Assembly: GCF_026210795.1 (NCBI RefSeq)
Contig: NC_089459.1
Location: 930,001 to 994,000 of the forward strand
Direction of reading: 5' to 3'
DNA length: 64,000 bases
Origin: Rhizophagus irregularis
Lineage: Eukaryota > Glomeromycota > Glomeromycetes > Glomerales > Glomeraceae
Positions 25,441 to 37,551 of the stretch are shown piece by piece. How positions within the stretch are numbered: the first letter of the stretch is position 1; the number at the start of each line of letters is the position of its first letter. Both the position numbers and the translations under genes were made by a program. The notes under the pieces are model-generated. The model ran no database searches and was not told where the DNA came from. It saw only the letters and a program-made list of their open reading frames with translations.

Positions 25441-25446
25441 GGTTTA

Positions 25447-28400
25447 ATGTCTCATGTTTATGTATTGGGTGTTAAACGCATTTCTACTTTCTTTAGATTT
25501 AGTAATACTATTTTAAAAACTATTGTCACTTCACAAAAAAGTGAAAGTGATAATGATGTTCCTTATCAACTTTGGAGACATGAAAATGGTTATCTTATTA
25601 ATAAACAAACCAACTTATATTTAGATGTTGATAGTGATGTTAGGGTATTTGAATTTAGTATTATAAGTATATTACACTTATATTTTCTAGTAAATTTAAT
25701 ACAAATCATGTGAATTTTAATGTTCTATCATATTAATATTATCGTAATATTATACTATAGGAAAACTTGGTAAACATATTGTCCTTTGTCACCAAAAACC
25801 TGATACTAATGGTGCTAATCAACAATGGACTTTGACAAAGGAAGGATATATTGTTCTAAAAAGTCATCCTAAATATGTTATCAATGTGAAAGGAACAAAG
25901 ATGGTTCACACGTTGTGCTTTCTGATAGTAATTCAGTATCTTTTGCAAGGTGTAATTTTGCCAAGTGGAAAATAATTTCTTTAAACAAGGTCAGATTGTA
26001 AATAATAGAAGCTAAAGATCTTAAAAAGGTTGATTCATTCTTTACAGGCGGTAATGTTTCTATTTCTTTAATAGATCATTAATTCATTGTACTGTGAATA
26101 TTATTTATAAATTTTATTATTTGGTTTTAAAGGAAAGTCTGATCCTTATGTTTAAGTTTCACTATGATAGTCAAGACATTATGACTCAAACTAAATTTAT
26201 TGAAAATACTTTGGATCCTATTTGGAGCGAAGTTCATTATTTACCAGTAAAAAATATTGGGGATAAATTCATTTTGGATGTAATAGATTTTAATTCGTTT
26301 ACTAAGGACAAGCCACTCGGTTATGTTATTTTTGAAGTTACTAAGGAACGGTTTCACCTAATGTGTATGTATGAAGGAACACTGAATGGCATTGATAGTA
26401 AGTATAATCATTAAAATTATTAGGTTTTTTTATTAATTGAAAGCTAACATACAGTTTAATATTTAGATGGGCCAACCTTTCAGGTCAAGGAAAACTTCAT
26501 TACAAAGCAAAATTTTACCCTTTAACTTTAGATGCCTTACCAAAACCAACAGAAAATTTCCTTGTTAATCTTAAAGAAAAACCCTTTGATAAATCAACAC
26601 TTTATATCCTTATTACATTGCAGACACCAAATAGTAGCTTCCCCCCTTCTAACACATTAGCAAACTTGTTTGGTTATTCCGATACAGAAGAACTGTTAAT
26701 TTGTATAAAAATTATAATCATGATGAGAGAGTCATAAATAATACCAATAAGACAATCTGGACCACTTGTATGGTAAGTTTTAATACTATGTAATTTATGT
26801 ATAAAAAAGTTATATTATTATTTTTTTTAAAAATCACATTATTTTTATTGTAATTTTATTTTATAGGTATTATGGTTTTTGAGATTTTTATTGAAAGAAC
26901 ACAGAAGTGAATGGGCCGGTATTTATGAACGTTCAGAAAAATATATCACTAAAGAATTAGGTGGTGATTTAGAAGTTGAAGAAATTGCAATCGCAGGTGG
27001 AAGAAAAGCCGTACGTGAAAGATTTGAAATCAAAGATGGTAAATAATTTAATTCACATTTACTTATTATATTAGAGGTTTATATGTATTTATCAATTATT
27101 TTGTTTAATTTCAAAATTATTTATTAATTAATTAAGATTTAATAGTTCATTCAAAGACAATTGTCATTGCTCGTCGTACCGTTTCCGTCCGTCTAGTACG
27201 TCTTCTCTTGAGCTATCAAAAAGAATCGGGTTGTTTTGAACTTGATAATCACTTGGCTGAAACTCTTGATTTCAGTTCGGTTCGGCCGAAGAAGCAAAGA
27301 AAAGTTTGGAAACTCATTTCTCATCTTATTCAAAAATTTCAAAACTTGATGTAAACTTACATAGCTCGGCTATAATGATTTGGTTTGTAAGATATGTATT
27401 GGCCGATTTCAGAATTGATAAATATCAAATCACATCAAAATGGATTACTGAACAGGTAAAGGGATAAACAAATCCAAGAAACTTTGTCAGAAAGAGATTC
27501 GATGTTGATGATGAGGTATTAAAAGTAGATGAAACTTTCAAATCTACTTTGGCTCTTAATATTCCTCTAAATATAAAAAAGGAAATCGAAGATGAAATAA
27601 AAAGTGAAAATGGTGCTATTGTAACTCAAGTCATTATTGGACTTCTCAAAATTAAAATTAAAAATGCCAGAAATCTTCCAAAGTCAAGTTTATTGTTTAC
27701 TTATTCAAAACCAGATCCTTATGTTAGAATTCTTGATGCTTCTGGTCAGGAAATTGTTCGAACTCGTACTATTTCTGAAACGACTGAGCCAAAATGGGAA
27801 GAAGTTCATTATGTTTCAATTCATGGCACGGGAGAAAACATTACCTTTGAGATTATGGATAAGAATTTATCTGTAGCTGATAAACCTTCTTGGTACTTAT
27901 GTTTTTGAAACCGCCAAAATTGTAAGAAATCTGAAGACGGTTCCTATGTTACTAGTGAACCTATAAGAGAATTGTTCTCTCTTGTTATTGGAAGAAAACC
28001 TAGTGGTGGAGAATTAGATTTGGAAGTCCAATTCGTTTCTGCTCAATATAACTGGAAAGAAAGTTTCGTCTTTAAAAAAAAAACTCTCACTATTGAACAC
28101 ATTTATATTATTCTTAGTTGGAGAAATACTAGAAGTTACTTCGAATTCTCCGATGATATAGCTCATTTCTTTAATTATAAATCTCAGGAAGAATTAAAAA
28201 GTGATTTCTTGAAACTTACCACTGAATTCACTGAATTGCAAATTTAGGCGAATCTTCTATTAGTACTTATTAGTAATCATATATTTAAAAATTTCATGTT
28301 GGAAATTTTGTAAAGCGTGGAAGAATATTTCAGCAGATAGTGAAGAGTGGTTAGGTTCGGAAATTGATAATATTGATAAATTATATGAAATTTGTGAAAA

Positions 28401-29051
28401 TTTCATTATCAAGAGATTTAATATTAAAGATTTAGATGAAGAACAAAAAAACATTTTGATATCGGGTAAAATTATTTCTCATTCTATTTTTATGTTATTT
28501 TTCATTTGATCATTTTTTAGGTTAATGCTTCAAATTTCAAAATTTCATTAGTTAAAAAACGAGTTATCATTACACGTAAATTGGTTACTATTCGTGTCAT
28601 TCGTCGTATTCATGTCTATCAAACTCAAGATGGGGCCATTCCTCTTGACAAGACCGCTGAATTACTTGGATTCGAAAATACTGAAGACCTTAAAAAAGAA
28701 CTTCAAACTTACTTTAAGAGTGGAAAGCGTTAAGAAAGTTGAACATTTATGGGCTTGTGCTTGCATAATTTTGTACCTACGTAATAGATTATCGCATTGA
28801 ATGGATTGATATCTTTAACAAAGCTTCTGAATATTTAATTATTCAATTTAATGATTTAGGCTTGGAAAGTGATGTTTTAGAATGTGCTAAAATTTATAAT
28901 TGATCGATATCAAGTCGATAAAGAAACTTTTGAGGAAGATAATAAATTTGATTTTGACATTCAAAACAAGAACAAAAGCATGTCACATGAAGAGGTCGAA
29001 CGTAGTAAAATTATTAAGGAACCAAATACTTGGGACATTAAGATGAAGTAG
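25447..29051 (+). pseudogene. Broken multidomain gene: ricin-B lectin, two C2 domains and VWA5/PARP4-like tails
   Basis: Exon pieces in order: a beta-trefoil lectin part ('NGYLINKQTNLYLDVD', 'NQQWTL' as QxW motif); a C2 domain ('KSDPYV', 'NTLDPIWSEVHYL', 26130-26340); a conserved block ('TLYILITLQTPNSSFPPS'); a segment like the C-terminus of VWA5/PARP4 proteins ('RLLLSYQKESGCFELD'); a second C2 domain ('KPDPYVRI', 'TTEPKWEEVHYV', 27640-27890); and a second tail block (28500-28900). Frameshifts are seen near 26150, 26350, 26700, 27290, 27465, 27890, 28250 and 28730, so no continuous protein is possible. C2 domains normally bind membranes with Ca2+. Whether it was once joined to the kinase upstream cannot be told. 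Confidence 0.6.
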
Positions 29052-29126
29052 AAGGTATACATATTATAACTTGGTTTGAATAACATGAATATATATATAT
29101 TAATTAAATCTATATCTATATTTTAG

Positions 29127-29400
29127 ATTCTAAATATATTACTCAAACGTATAATTTTTCTTTGAACGGTAAGTTATTTATAAGTACTTATTTAATTAAT
29201 ATAATTAATATTGGGTTACTAGGTTAATAATGAGCTTTAGAAATTTTAAGATTAACTCTGAAATGACAACAAAAAATTTTAATTGTTTGACTTTAAAGTA
29301 CTTTTAAAAATTAGTATGAAAATAACTATGTAAATAACTAATTTTTCCATTTTTTACCTTAGATTTGAAAGAGGCTTTTGATAACAATGGTAATGAATGA
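29127..29400 (+). other. Two-exon 3' cassette (DPRY/QTY + terminal exon) in pseudogene context
   Basis: Exon 29127..29168 (42 nt, phase 1) encodes D/G-S-K-Y-I-T-Q-T-Y-N-F-S-L-N, and exon 29363..29400 ends with a TGA. Their size, phase and sequence match the last two exons of kinases K1-K4 and of the partial gene at 63.3 kb. Here they follow the lectin/C2 pseudogene rather than a kinase. They may belong to it or to the kinase pseudogene upstream. Confidence 0.6.
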
Positions 29401-29660
29401 ATTACGTTAAGTTCATTATCCACATATATTTATGTATTTTTATGTCACATTATTTTATACTAAAAATGAAACTATAAATGTCTGTATTTTAATAGTGAAA
29501 TTATAATAAATAAATAAAGCAAATTTCAAATTTATTTTCAAGGATAGTTGAAAAATAAGATAATTAATTTGCGATAACTAATCATCCTCAAAATAAATAA
29601 TAAATTAAGCAAGAAATTTTCAACTATTGAAAATTCAGTCCAAATTAGTATAAAATTTAT

Positions 29661-29760
29661 GTTCGGAGCGGACAAAAAAAAATCGATCACGTGAATTTCT
29701 CTGTCCTCCACGTGATCGTAACCCAATGAAATCGCAAATTTTAGTTTTTTCGCTCCGAAC
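29661..29760. repeat. 100-bp foldback element with nested inverted repeats
   Basis: The outer arms are GTTCGGAGCG (29661-29670) and CGCTCCGAAC (29751-29760). The inner arms are GATCACGTG (29685-29693) and CACGTGATC (29709-29717). Both pairs are perfect. It lies in the region duplicated between K2 and K3 but is seen only on the K2 side, which suggests a small inserted foldback/MITE-like element. No clear target duplication was found. Confidence 0.5.
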
Positions 29761-30048
29761 TCCCGTTTCCTAGTAGATAAATATTCATGTTTTACAATAT
29801 ATTATTGCCATAACGATCTTGTTTTTTATTGGTTAATGTTAGAATAATATTATATGGTCGAGTCTATATCCTAGAAGTCCTAAAGAATACTGTATTTAGT
29901 GTCTGGAATTTTAAATTTAAACCGAAAAAATAACAGGAGAATCACACTTTGTAATGTACCTGTCAATATTGTAATTGTATTATTTTCAAATCTAGATAAA
30001 AAACTAAAATTTAGTAATTTAAATAAACATGTAAAATAGAAAATATGT

Positions 30049-32395
30049 TTATGAAAAATCCGATAATCTTGAACGATTATTGATTAATTCAGTGTAAGCC
30101 TTGTTTAAATCTGCAATAATATAAAGAAGAAAATTCAACAACAAGATTTTTTTATTTTCATTACTGATGAATTATAAATAAAATTACTTACGGTCCAAAG
30201 AAAATGCATATGTTTGAGTATTATATCTAGGATCTAAAAAAAAAAGGATAATTGTAAATAAATATTGCACACCACTTTCATTATAAATTATATCAATTAA
30301 TATAACCTTCTTCTGTTTCATTAATATCGACATCTTCCATTTTATATCGATATCCTATAATTTTATGATATTATTAATATATTATTAAACATATATGAGT
30401 AATAAAAGTAGTACAAGTTTATATACTAACCTCCTTCTATTTCATTAATATCGGCATCTTCCATTTGATATCGATAACCTATAATTTATATGATATTATT
30501 AATATATTATTAGTAGTAAAAGTTGTACAAGTGTATACATAAATAAAGCATAAATTTTAATATTGCTAATTAATTTTAATCTAATAAAATGAATTTTTTT
30601 TTTAAAAAAAAAGGTTGTTAAGTCTCACCTGATTTTGGAAATTGAGATGCTTCGGGAAGTCGAGATCTTCGGAGAGGGGGAGGTGGCGCTGGTAGAGACG
30701 ACTGGAAAGGTGGAAATGGAGGTGGTGGTGGTGGCGCTGGTAGAGACGATTGGAAAGGTGAAGGTGGATGTTGAGATGCTGAAAGGAGAGGAGAAGGTGG
30801 AAGCTCTTGGGGAACTTGAGGTATATTAAGAGAATATTCATATGCTTTTGTCTCATAATCTAAAAAAATCAAATAAAAAATGTAAATATTTAAATAATAG
30901 TATATACATTTAATTTTTACATATTATATGCCTGGTTCAATGTCTATATCTACAAAACTGTTTTCATTCGACATAAATAATTTTTCTTCACTCTCAGAGT
31001 GATAAGCTGGAAGCATGTTATCAAAACCAAATGATTTAGTTTCACGTTCTAAAAAAAAATTTAAATATTTTTAATATAAATATTCGTTTAAAATTAATAT
31101 ATGTTTATAGTTTGTATACCTGATTCAATTTGTGGCGGTAATGAATAAAAAGCAACTTTTGACGAAACAGTTTTATCATCAGCCATTTTACATAATTCTA
31201 TCATTTCTTCAAATATTTTTGGTAAAAGAGATGCATCAGGCCTTTTTAATGGATCAGAATCCCAACATTGTTTCATAATATTAGTATAAAAATCTGGTGT
31301 TCCTTCAACAGTATTAGGTCTCAATCCATCAAGTATTGAAAGTGCAAGTTCTACGTCATGATGTTTATTTGAAAATGGAGGTTTATTTGATGTTAATTCC
31401 CACATTATCATACTAATACTATATACTTCTGATTGTTTTGTATACGGCTTATTTCTTAGGACTTCAGGAGCAATATAAGGCAAAACTCCTTGAATGCTAC
31501 TTGAAACTTTAGTAGAGAATATATAATTTTATTAATAATATTCATAAAGCGAAAAGAATATATATATATATATTTTATATTTTTGATTATTTACCCATTT
31601 CCGAATCAATTGGTTGACAAAGCCCAAAATCACTTAAAAAAATTCTATCAGCTTCATCTACTAAAATATTTTTACAATGAAAATCCATATGGAGTAAATT
31701 CATTTGGTGTAGAGAATTTAAAGCTTTTGACAGTTCAATAAGAATTTTTATTCTATCAGTCCAAGTTAATTTTGGAAAAAATTTACGTATATAATTTCGT
31801 AAATCTCCATGCTCTGCATGTTTTATTATCATGGCATATTCATCTCCTTCAGGTGATTTTGTTATTCCATAAAATGGTATGATGTTTTGACTACGACATT
31901 TATGGTGAATTTTAAGCTAAATTATTAAATTAAAAAAAAAATTAATTTAAGAAAGAAAAAAATAAAGTAATTATTATTAATTTTTTTTTTTACCTCGTTT
32001 AAAATATTGTCATTGATATTATTAGAATCTTTAGTAACTTTTAAAGCGATATTAGTTGACAACTGGTTTAATTTCCAAGTTCCAGAATAAATTTTTGAAT
32101 TTCCTCCAAATGTTAAGTATTTTATATTTTCTAAATTTGAACATGATACCCATTCAATAAAATCATCACAACATTTCGAATTTAATTGGGTTTCTTTAAT
32201 AAATTCATCTATAATAAGATTTCCACTTTCAATTTTGTTTTCTTGATTAATTTGTACGCTACGAATTTTACTGCATTCATTTATCCGCGAAGGAGAAAGA
32301 AATTGTTTTCTACAAAGTTGATTTGAATAATTTATTATTCTTTGATTACATTGCATACAAATGCTAGTATTTTTTGAATCATCCAATATATCCAT
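30049..32395 (-). CDS. TKL-like protein kinase K2 with proline-rich tail
   Basis: Nine exons give 552 residues: 32395..31994, 31916..31595, 31506..31120, 31048..30932, 30859..30629, 30478..30431, 30354..30307, 30233..30192, 30110..30049. The start at 32395 (MDIL) is preferred over 32431 by comparison with K3 and K4. Kinase motifs: GGNSK loop, ALK lysine, HMDFHCKN (210-217, Arg of HRD replaced by Met), DFG (230-232), APE and CWDSDPLKRPD. The tail holds an EYxTKAYEYSL motif, a 77-codon Pro-rich exon with runs of up to six Pro (SH3/WW or profilin ligands possible), two 48-nt exons that are copies of each other, and the DPRY cassette. The intron after exon 4 appears to use a GC donor. It is paralogous to K3 by tandem duplication. 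Confidence 0.8.
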
Positions 32396-33958
32396 GTTAT
32401 TTTTTTCTAATAATAAAAGTACTAAAATCAAATTCCTTTATATATTTAAAATCTTAAATTAGTAATCATGTAAACATTATTCTGTGCAAGATGAAATGCC
32501 GAAGGCTGAGGATTTATTTGCAACATCTATACCCGTTATAATAGTTTTTGTCTAACCGAATAGTACAACAAGGGATCGGCACTCAAGCTATATACATCTC
32601 TTCAGGGCCAGAATTTTCATATCCCGCCTGGCATTATCAAGAAGGGAAGGATCTACATGCTATTTTTATGTAATGTACGGCAATTAGGTTTGGGTAGTTT
32701 ACTATGTTAGATAGGCCAGTAGTTCTTTTTAGTTTGTAATTTTCTGTATCAATGGTTTATACTGTTTACTTTATTACTTTAATAAATGAGCCACTCTATT
32801 TGAAAATTAGCCGAAATCAAATACTGTACTTTAATATTATTTATACGAATTCATTAATTTTTATTTTAAATATATTTCGATTATGATTGGTAGATTCCCA
32901 CAGTTGATCATCTACTATATCATACATAAACGATTTCTTTAATAATCATCGATCAAGGACTGGTGAATTTGATTGAGTTAATCATGCTCGATTATTGATC
33001 AGGTTCAAGTCAATGTCCGATCTATATTGTATATAATGATACAAATAATTTTTTTTTTCGTAATGATGCTACGATCATTACGTATATAAGGGTAAGGGAA
33101 ACTAAATCAGGGTTTTAATAACACTAACAAAAAAAAATTACACTTTTTAGAGTGAATTTTATAAAGAGGGGAATGAGTTTTTTAGGATTTATGTTGTAAT
33201 ACTTTTTTCTTTATTTATTAATAATTGTTTGTTACGTGAGATTACGTAAATCCTATAAAAAATTTATTCCGTATTTTTTTATTCCATGTTATTTCCGTAA
33301 ATATATCATATTCACGGAGTTTTTACAGAAATTACGGATAAAAATTTTTTACAGGAAAATCTTTTTCCCATTTATCGATTCGAAATTAAAAAAGACATTT
33401 TTATTATCTAATAGTGAAATTATAATAAATAAATAAAACAAGCTCAAAATTATTTTTAAAAAATAAAAAAAAAAATTAATTTGTGATCTCTAATTATCTA
33501 GAATAAATAGCCTAAATTAATTTGGTATTGCCGTTATTTGTTAGTTAATGTTAGAGTAATATTATATGGCCGAGTAAAATACTAAAGGATATTTAGTGTC
33601 TGAGAATTATATAAATATATATAATTTAAACTTGAACAAATAATAGAATTACAACATTGAATCACACTTTGTAATGTACTGTTTTCAATAGTGTAATTGT
33701 AATTTCATTATAATTATTATCAAATCTAAGATAAAAATTAGTGATTTAAATAGATATGTAAAATAGATACCCAAACTCATAAACTGAGGTCCTTTTCTAT
33801 TCAAAAAAAAAAGACTTGAACATTACTTAACAAATTCACGTAAGAATTTAAATTATATCACGATCACGTGACGTTGTTAAAGGTGTACTAATTATGGAGC
33901 TCTTAAAAATGAATATTTTTTCCTACTCTATGTAAAATAGAAAATATGTTATGAATCA
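32396..33958. other. Intergenic region between K2 and K3 (duplicated flanks)
   Basis: The left portion (about 32580-33240) resembles 37690-39070 upstream of K3, for example a shared 'AAGAAGGGAAGGATCTACAT' and the 'TCAAGTCAAT.CTCGATCTAT'-type stretch. The right portion (from about 33405) resembles 29490-30048 downstream of K2. This is what a tandem segmental duplication leaves. No further gene was recognised. Confidence 0.6.
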
Positions 33959-36900
33959 TCAGATAATCGAACGATTATTAATTAATTCATTGTAAGCCTT
34001 GTTTAAATCTACAATAATATAAAGAAGGGCTTAAATAAGATTTTTATTTTCATCACTGATGAATTATGATAATTAAATAAATAAAATTGCTTACGGTCCA
34101 AAGAAAATGCATATGTTTGAGTATTATATCTAGGATCTAAAAAAGATATTTGTAAATAAATATGCACATCATCTTCACTGTAAATTATATCAATTAATAT
34201 ACTGACCCTCTGTTCGATTATTATCGACATTTTCCATTTGATATCGATATCCTATAATTTAATTGATATTATTAAACATATATGAATAGTATAAATTTGT
34301 ATGCTAATTAATTTAGTGAATTATTTGAAAAAAGAGATTGTTGAGTCTTACTTGATGATTTAGTAAGTTGAGATGTTTCGGGAAGTCGAGATCTTTGGAA
34401 AGGAAGAGGTAGAGGCGATGGGTATGCATTTGTTGAAGATGACTATTTCAAAATAAAGAAATATTTTAATTAACATTCTAAAAAAAAAAGAATGAATGAA
34501 TGAATGAATTTAATGTTAGTTACCACTGGAAGATATTGAGAAGAAACAGGTGATTGTATTCGATTAGAATCAAAGAATTGTGGTGGTCGAGAAAGTGTTG
34601 AATTAGGAGGATAAAAATTTGAAGAAGAACTAGGATGAGGAGGATAAACATTTGAAAATTTAGAAGAATAATTATTTGAATAATTAGGAGGGGGATAAAC
34701 ATTTGAATTCGCTTGAAGATGTTGAGGCATTCGGAAAAGTGGTGGGTATGCATTTGTTGATAACTATTTCAAAAGTAAAGAAGTATTTAAATTAACAACC
34801 CATTTTTTAAAAAAAATAAATAAATTTTAACATTAGTTACCACTGGAGGATATTGAGAAGATTGTTTTCGATTAGGATTAGAGAATTGTTGAAATTGACA
34901 ACCATATGAAGGAGTTGTAGAAGGGGGATAAACATTTGAAGGAGGATAAGCAGGTGGATATAAAGGTCCTTGTGCCGGTGGTTGGAGAGGTAAAGAACTA
35001 CTATAAATAGATTGATTTTCTACAAATTTCTGAGGATATTGATAAGATTGGTTTCGATCAGGACCAGAAAATTGTTGTTGTTGTTGTTGAAATTGTTGAA
35101 ATTGATAACCATCATTTGAAGGAGTTGTAGAAGGGGGATAAACATTTGAAGGAGGATAAGCAGGTGGAACAGACGAAAATCCTTGTGCCGGTGGTTGAAG
35201 AGGTAAAGAACTACTATAAATAGATTGATTTTCTACAAATTTCTGAGGATATTGAGAAGATTGGTTTCGATCAGGACCAGAAAATTGTTGTTGTTGTTGT
35301 TGAAATTGTTGAAATTGATAACCATCATTTGAAGGAGTTGTAGAAGGGGGATAAACATTTGAAGGAGGATAAGCAGGTGGAGCAGACGAAAATCCTTGTG
35401 CCGGTGGTTGAAGAGGTAAAGAACTACTATAAATAGATTGATTTTCTACAAATTTCTGAGGATATTGAGAAGATTGGTTTCGATCAGGACCAGAAAATTG
35501 TTGTTGTTGTTGTTGAAATTGTTGAAATTGATAACCATCATTTGAAGGAGTTGTAGAAGGGGGATAAACATTTGAAGGAGGATAAGCAGGTGGAGCAGAC
35601 GAAAATCCTTGTGCCGGTGGTTGAAGAGGTAAAGAACTACTATAAATAGATTGATTTTCTACAAATTTCTGAGGATATTGAGAAGATTGTGTTCGATTAG
35701 GTTGTTGTTGTTGTGGAAATTGATAACCATTATTTGAAGGAGTTGTAGAAGTAAGATAAACATTTGAAGGAGGATAAGCAGGTGGAGCAGACATAGGTAA
35801 AGAATTATTATGCGTAGGTTGTACAACTTTCTGAGGTGGAGGAGGTGGTGGTTGTGTCGCTTGAAAATATTGAGAATGTTGATTAGATGCTTGTAAAGGG
35901 AGAGGTGGAGGTGGAGGCCCTTGAAGAGTATGAGGTAACTCAAGAGAATATTCATATGCTTCTGTCCTATATTCTAGAGGATATTCATGTGCCTTTGTCT
36001 CAGAATATTCATGTACTTTTGCCTCATATTCTAAAGAATATTCATATGCTTTTGTTTCATATTCTAGAAAAAAATCAAACAAAAATGTAAATATTTAAAT
36101 AATTAATAATGTATATAATACATTCAAATTTTTATATTTTATGTGCCTTGTTTAGTAACTACAAAACTGTCTTCATTCGGCATCATTTTTTTTTCAGAAT
36201 TGAATGTTTTAGTTCCATGTTCTAAAAAAAATTTAAATAATTTTAGTATAAATATTTGATTAAATTAATATGTATATTGATTTGTATACCTGAATCAATA
36301 TATGATGATAATGAATTAAAAGCAACTATTGTTGATACTGTATTATCATCAGTCATTTTGCATAGTTCTATCATTTCTTCAAATATTTTTGGTAAAAGAG
36401 ATGCATCAGGCCTTTTTAATGGATCAGAATCCCAACATTGTTTCATAATATTAGTATAAAAATCTGGTGTCCCTTCAACAATATTAGGTCTCAATCCATC
36501 AAGAACTGAAAGTGCGAGTCCTACGTCATGGTGTTTATTTGAAAATGGAGGTTTATTTGATGTTAATTCCCACATAATCATACTAATACTATATACTTCC
36601 GATTGTTTTGTATACGGCTTATTTCTTAGAACTTCAGGAGCAATATAAGGTAAAACTCCCTGAATGCTATTTGAAACTTTAGTAGAGAAGATAATAACTT
36701 TATTAATCATATTCACGAAGTAAAAAGATTATATATACCGGTATATATTTGATTATTTACCCTTTTCCGAATCAATTGGTTGACAAAGCCCAAAATCACT
36801 TAAAAAAATTCTATCATCTTCATCTACTAAAATATTTTTACAATGAAAATCCTTATGAAGTATATTCATTTGATGTAGAGAATTTAAAGCTTTTGACAGT

Positions 36901-37551
36901 TCAATAAGAATTTTTACTTTATTAGTCCAAGTTAGTTTTGGAAAAAATTTACGTATATAATTTCGTAAATCTCCATGTTTTGCATGTCTTATTATCATGG
37001 CATATTCATCTCCTTCGGGCGACTTTGTTATTCCATAAAATGGTATGATGTTTTGACCACGACATTTATGGTGAATTTTAAGCTAAATTATTAAATTAAA
37101 AGAAAAAGAGTGAATTTTAAGAAAGAAAAAAATGAAGTTAATAATATTTTTTTTTTACCTCATTTAAAATATTGTCACTGATATTATCAGAATCTCCAGT
37201 AACTTTTAAAGCGATATTAGTTGACAACCGGTTTAATTTCCAAGTTCCAGAATAAATTTTTGAATTTCCTCCAAATGTTAAATATTTTATATTTTCTAAA
37301 TTTGAACGTGATATCCATTCAATAAAATCATCACAACATTTTGAATTTAATTGAGTTTCTTTAATAAATTCATCTATAATAAGATTTCCACTTTCAATTT
37401 TGTTTTCTTGATTAACATGTACGTTACGAATTTTACTGTATTTATTTATACGTAGAAATTGTTTTCTACAAAGTTGATTTGGATAATTTATTATTCTTTG
37501 ATTACATTGCATGCAAATGCTAATACATTTTGGATCTTTCAACACGTTCAT
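33959..37551 (-). CDS. TKL-like protein kinase K3 with long Pro/Gln-rich repetitive tail
   Basis: Ten exons give 955 residues: 37551..37159, 37082..36761, 36676..36290, 36221..36147, 36063..34841, 34763..34524, 34442..34352, 34251..34207, 34136..34095, 34008..33959. The kinase core is near-identical to K2: HKDFHCKN (207-214), DFG (227-229), APE. Exon 5 (1223 nt) starts with repeated EYxTKxxEYSLE segments. It then encodes Pro/Gln/Tyr-rich repeats of 71 residues (213 bp), three of them almost identical, with PPAYPPSNVYPPSTTPS and poly-Gln blocks. Such regions are flexible, prone to phase separation or SH3/WW binding (inference). Exons 6 and 7 continue in the same style. The last exon ends earlier than in K2 and K4 because of a small frame change. 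Confidence 0.8.
34846..35810 (-). repeat. 213-bp coding minisatellite inside K3
   Basis: The repeats are in exon 5 of K3, period 213 bp (for example 35056, 35269 and 35482 mark the same GATCA site). Three copies are nearly identical and shorter, diverged units lie on both sides. The unit length is a multiple of three, so copy-number changes preserve the reading frame. High similarity between units points to recent expansion or gene conversion. Confidence 0.85.

Noticed and set aside
30602-30856. Alternative Leu/His-rich frame overlapping the Pro-rich exon of K2
   Set aside because: The other frame is in phase with the flanking kinase-tail exons and repeats the EYxTKAYEYSL motif.
32970-33020. 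GGTTCAAGTC-like box suggesting a tRNA B box (also near 38770)
   Set aside because: No matching A box or cloverleaf could be drawn. The stretch is part of the duplicated K2/K3 upstream region.
35659-35955. 98-codon Leu-rich minus-strand ORF within K3 exon 5
   Set aside because: Out-of-frame shadow of the repeat-containing exon.
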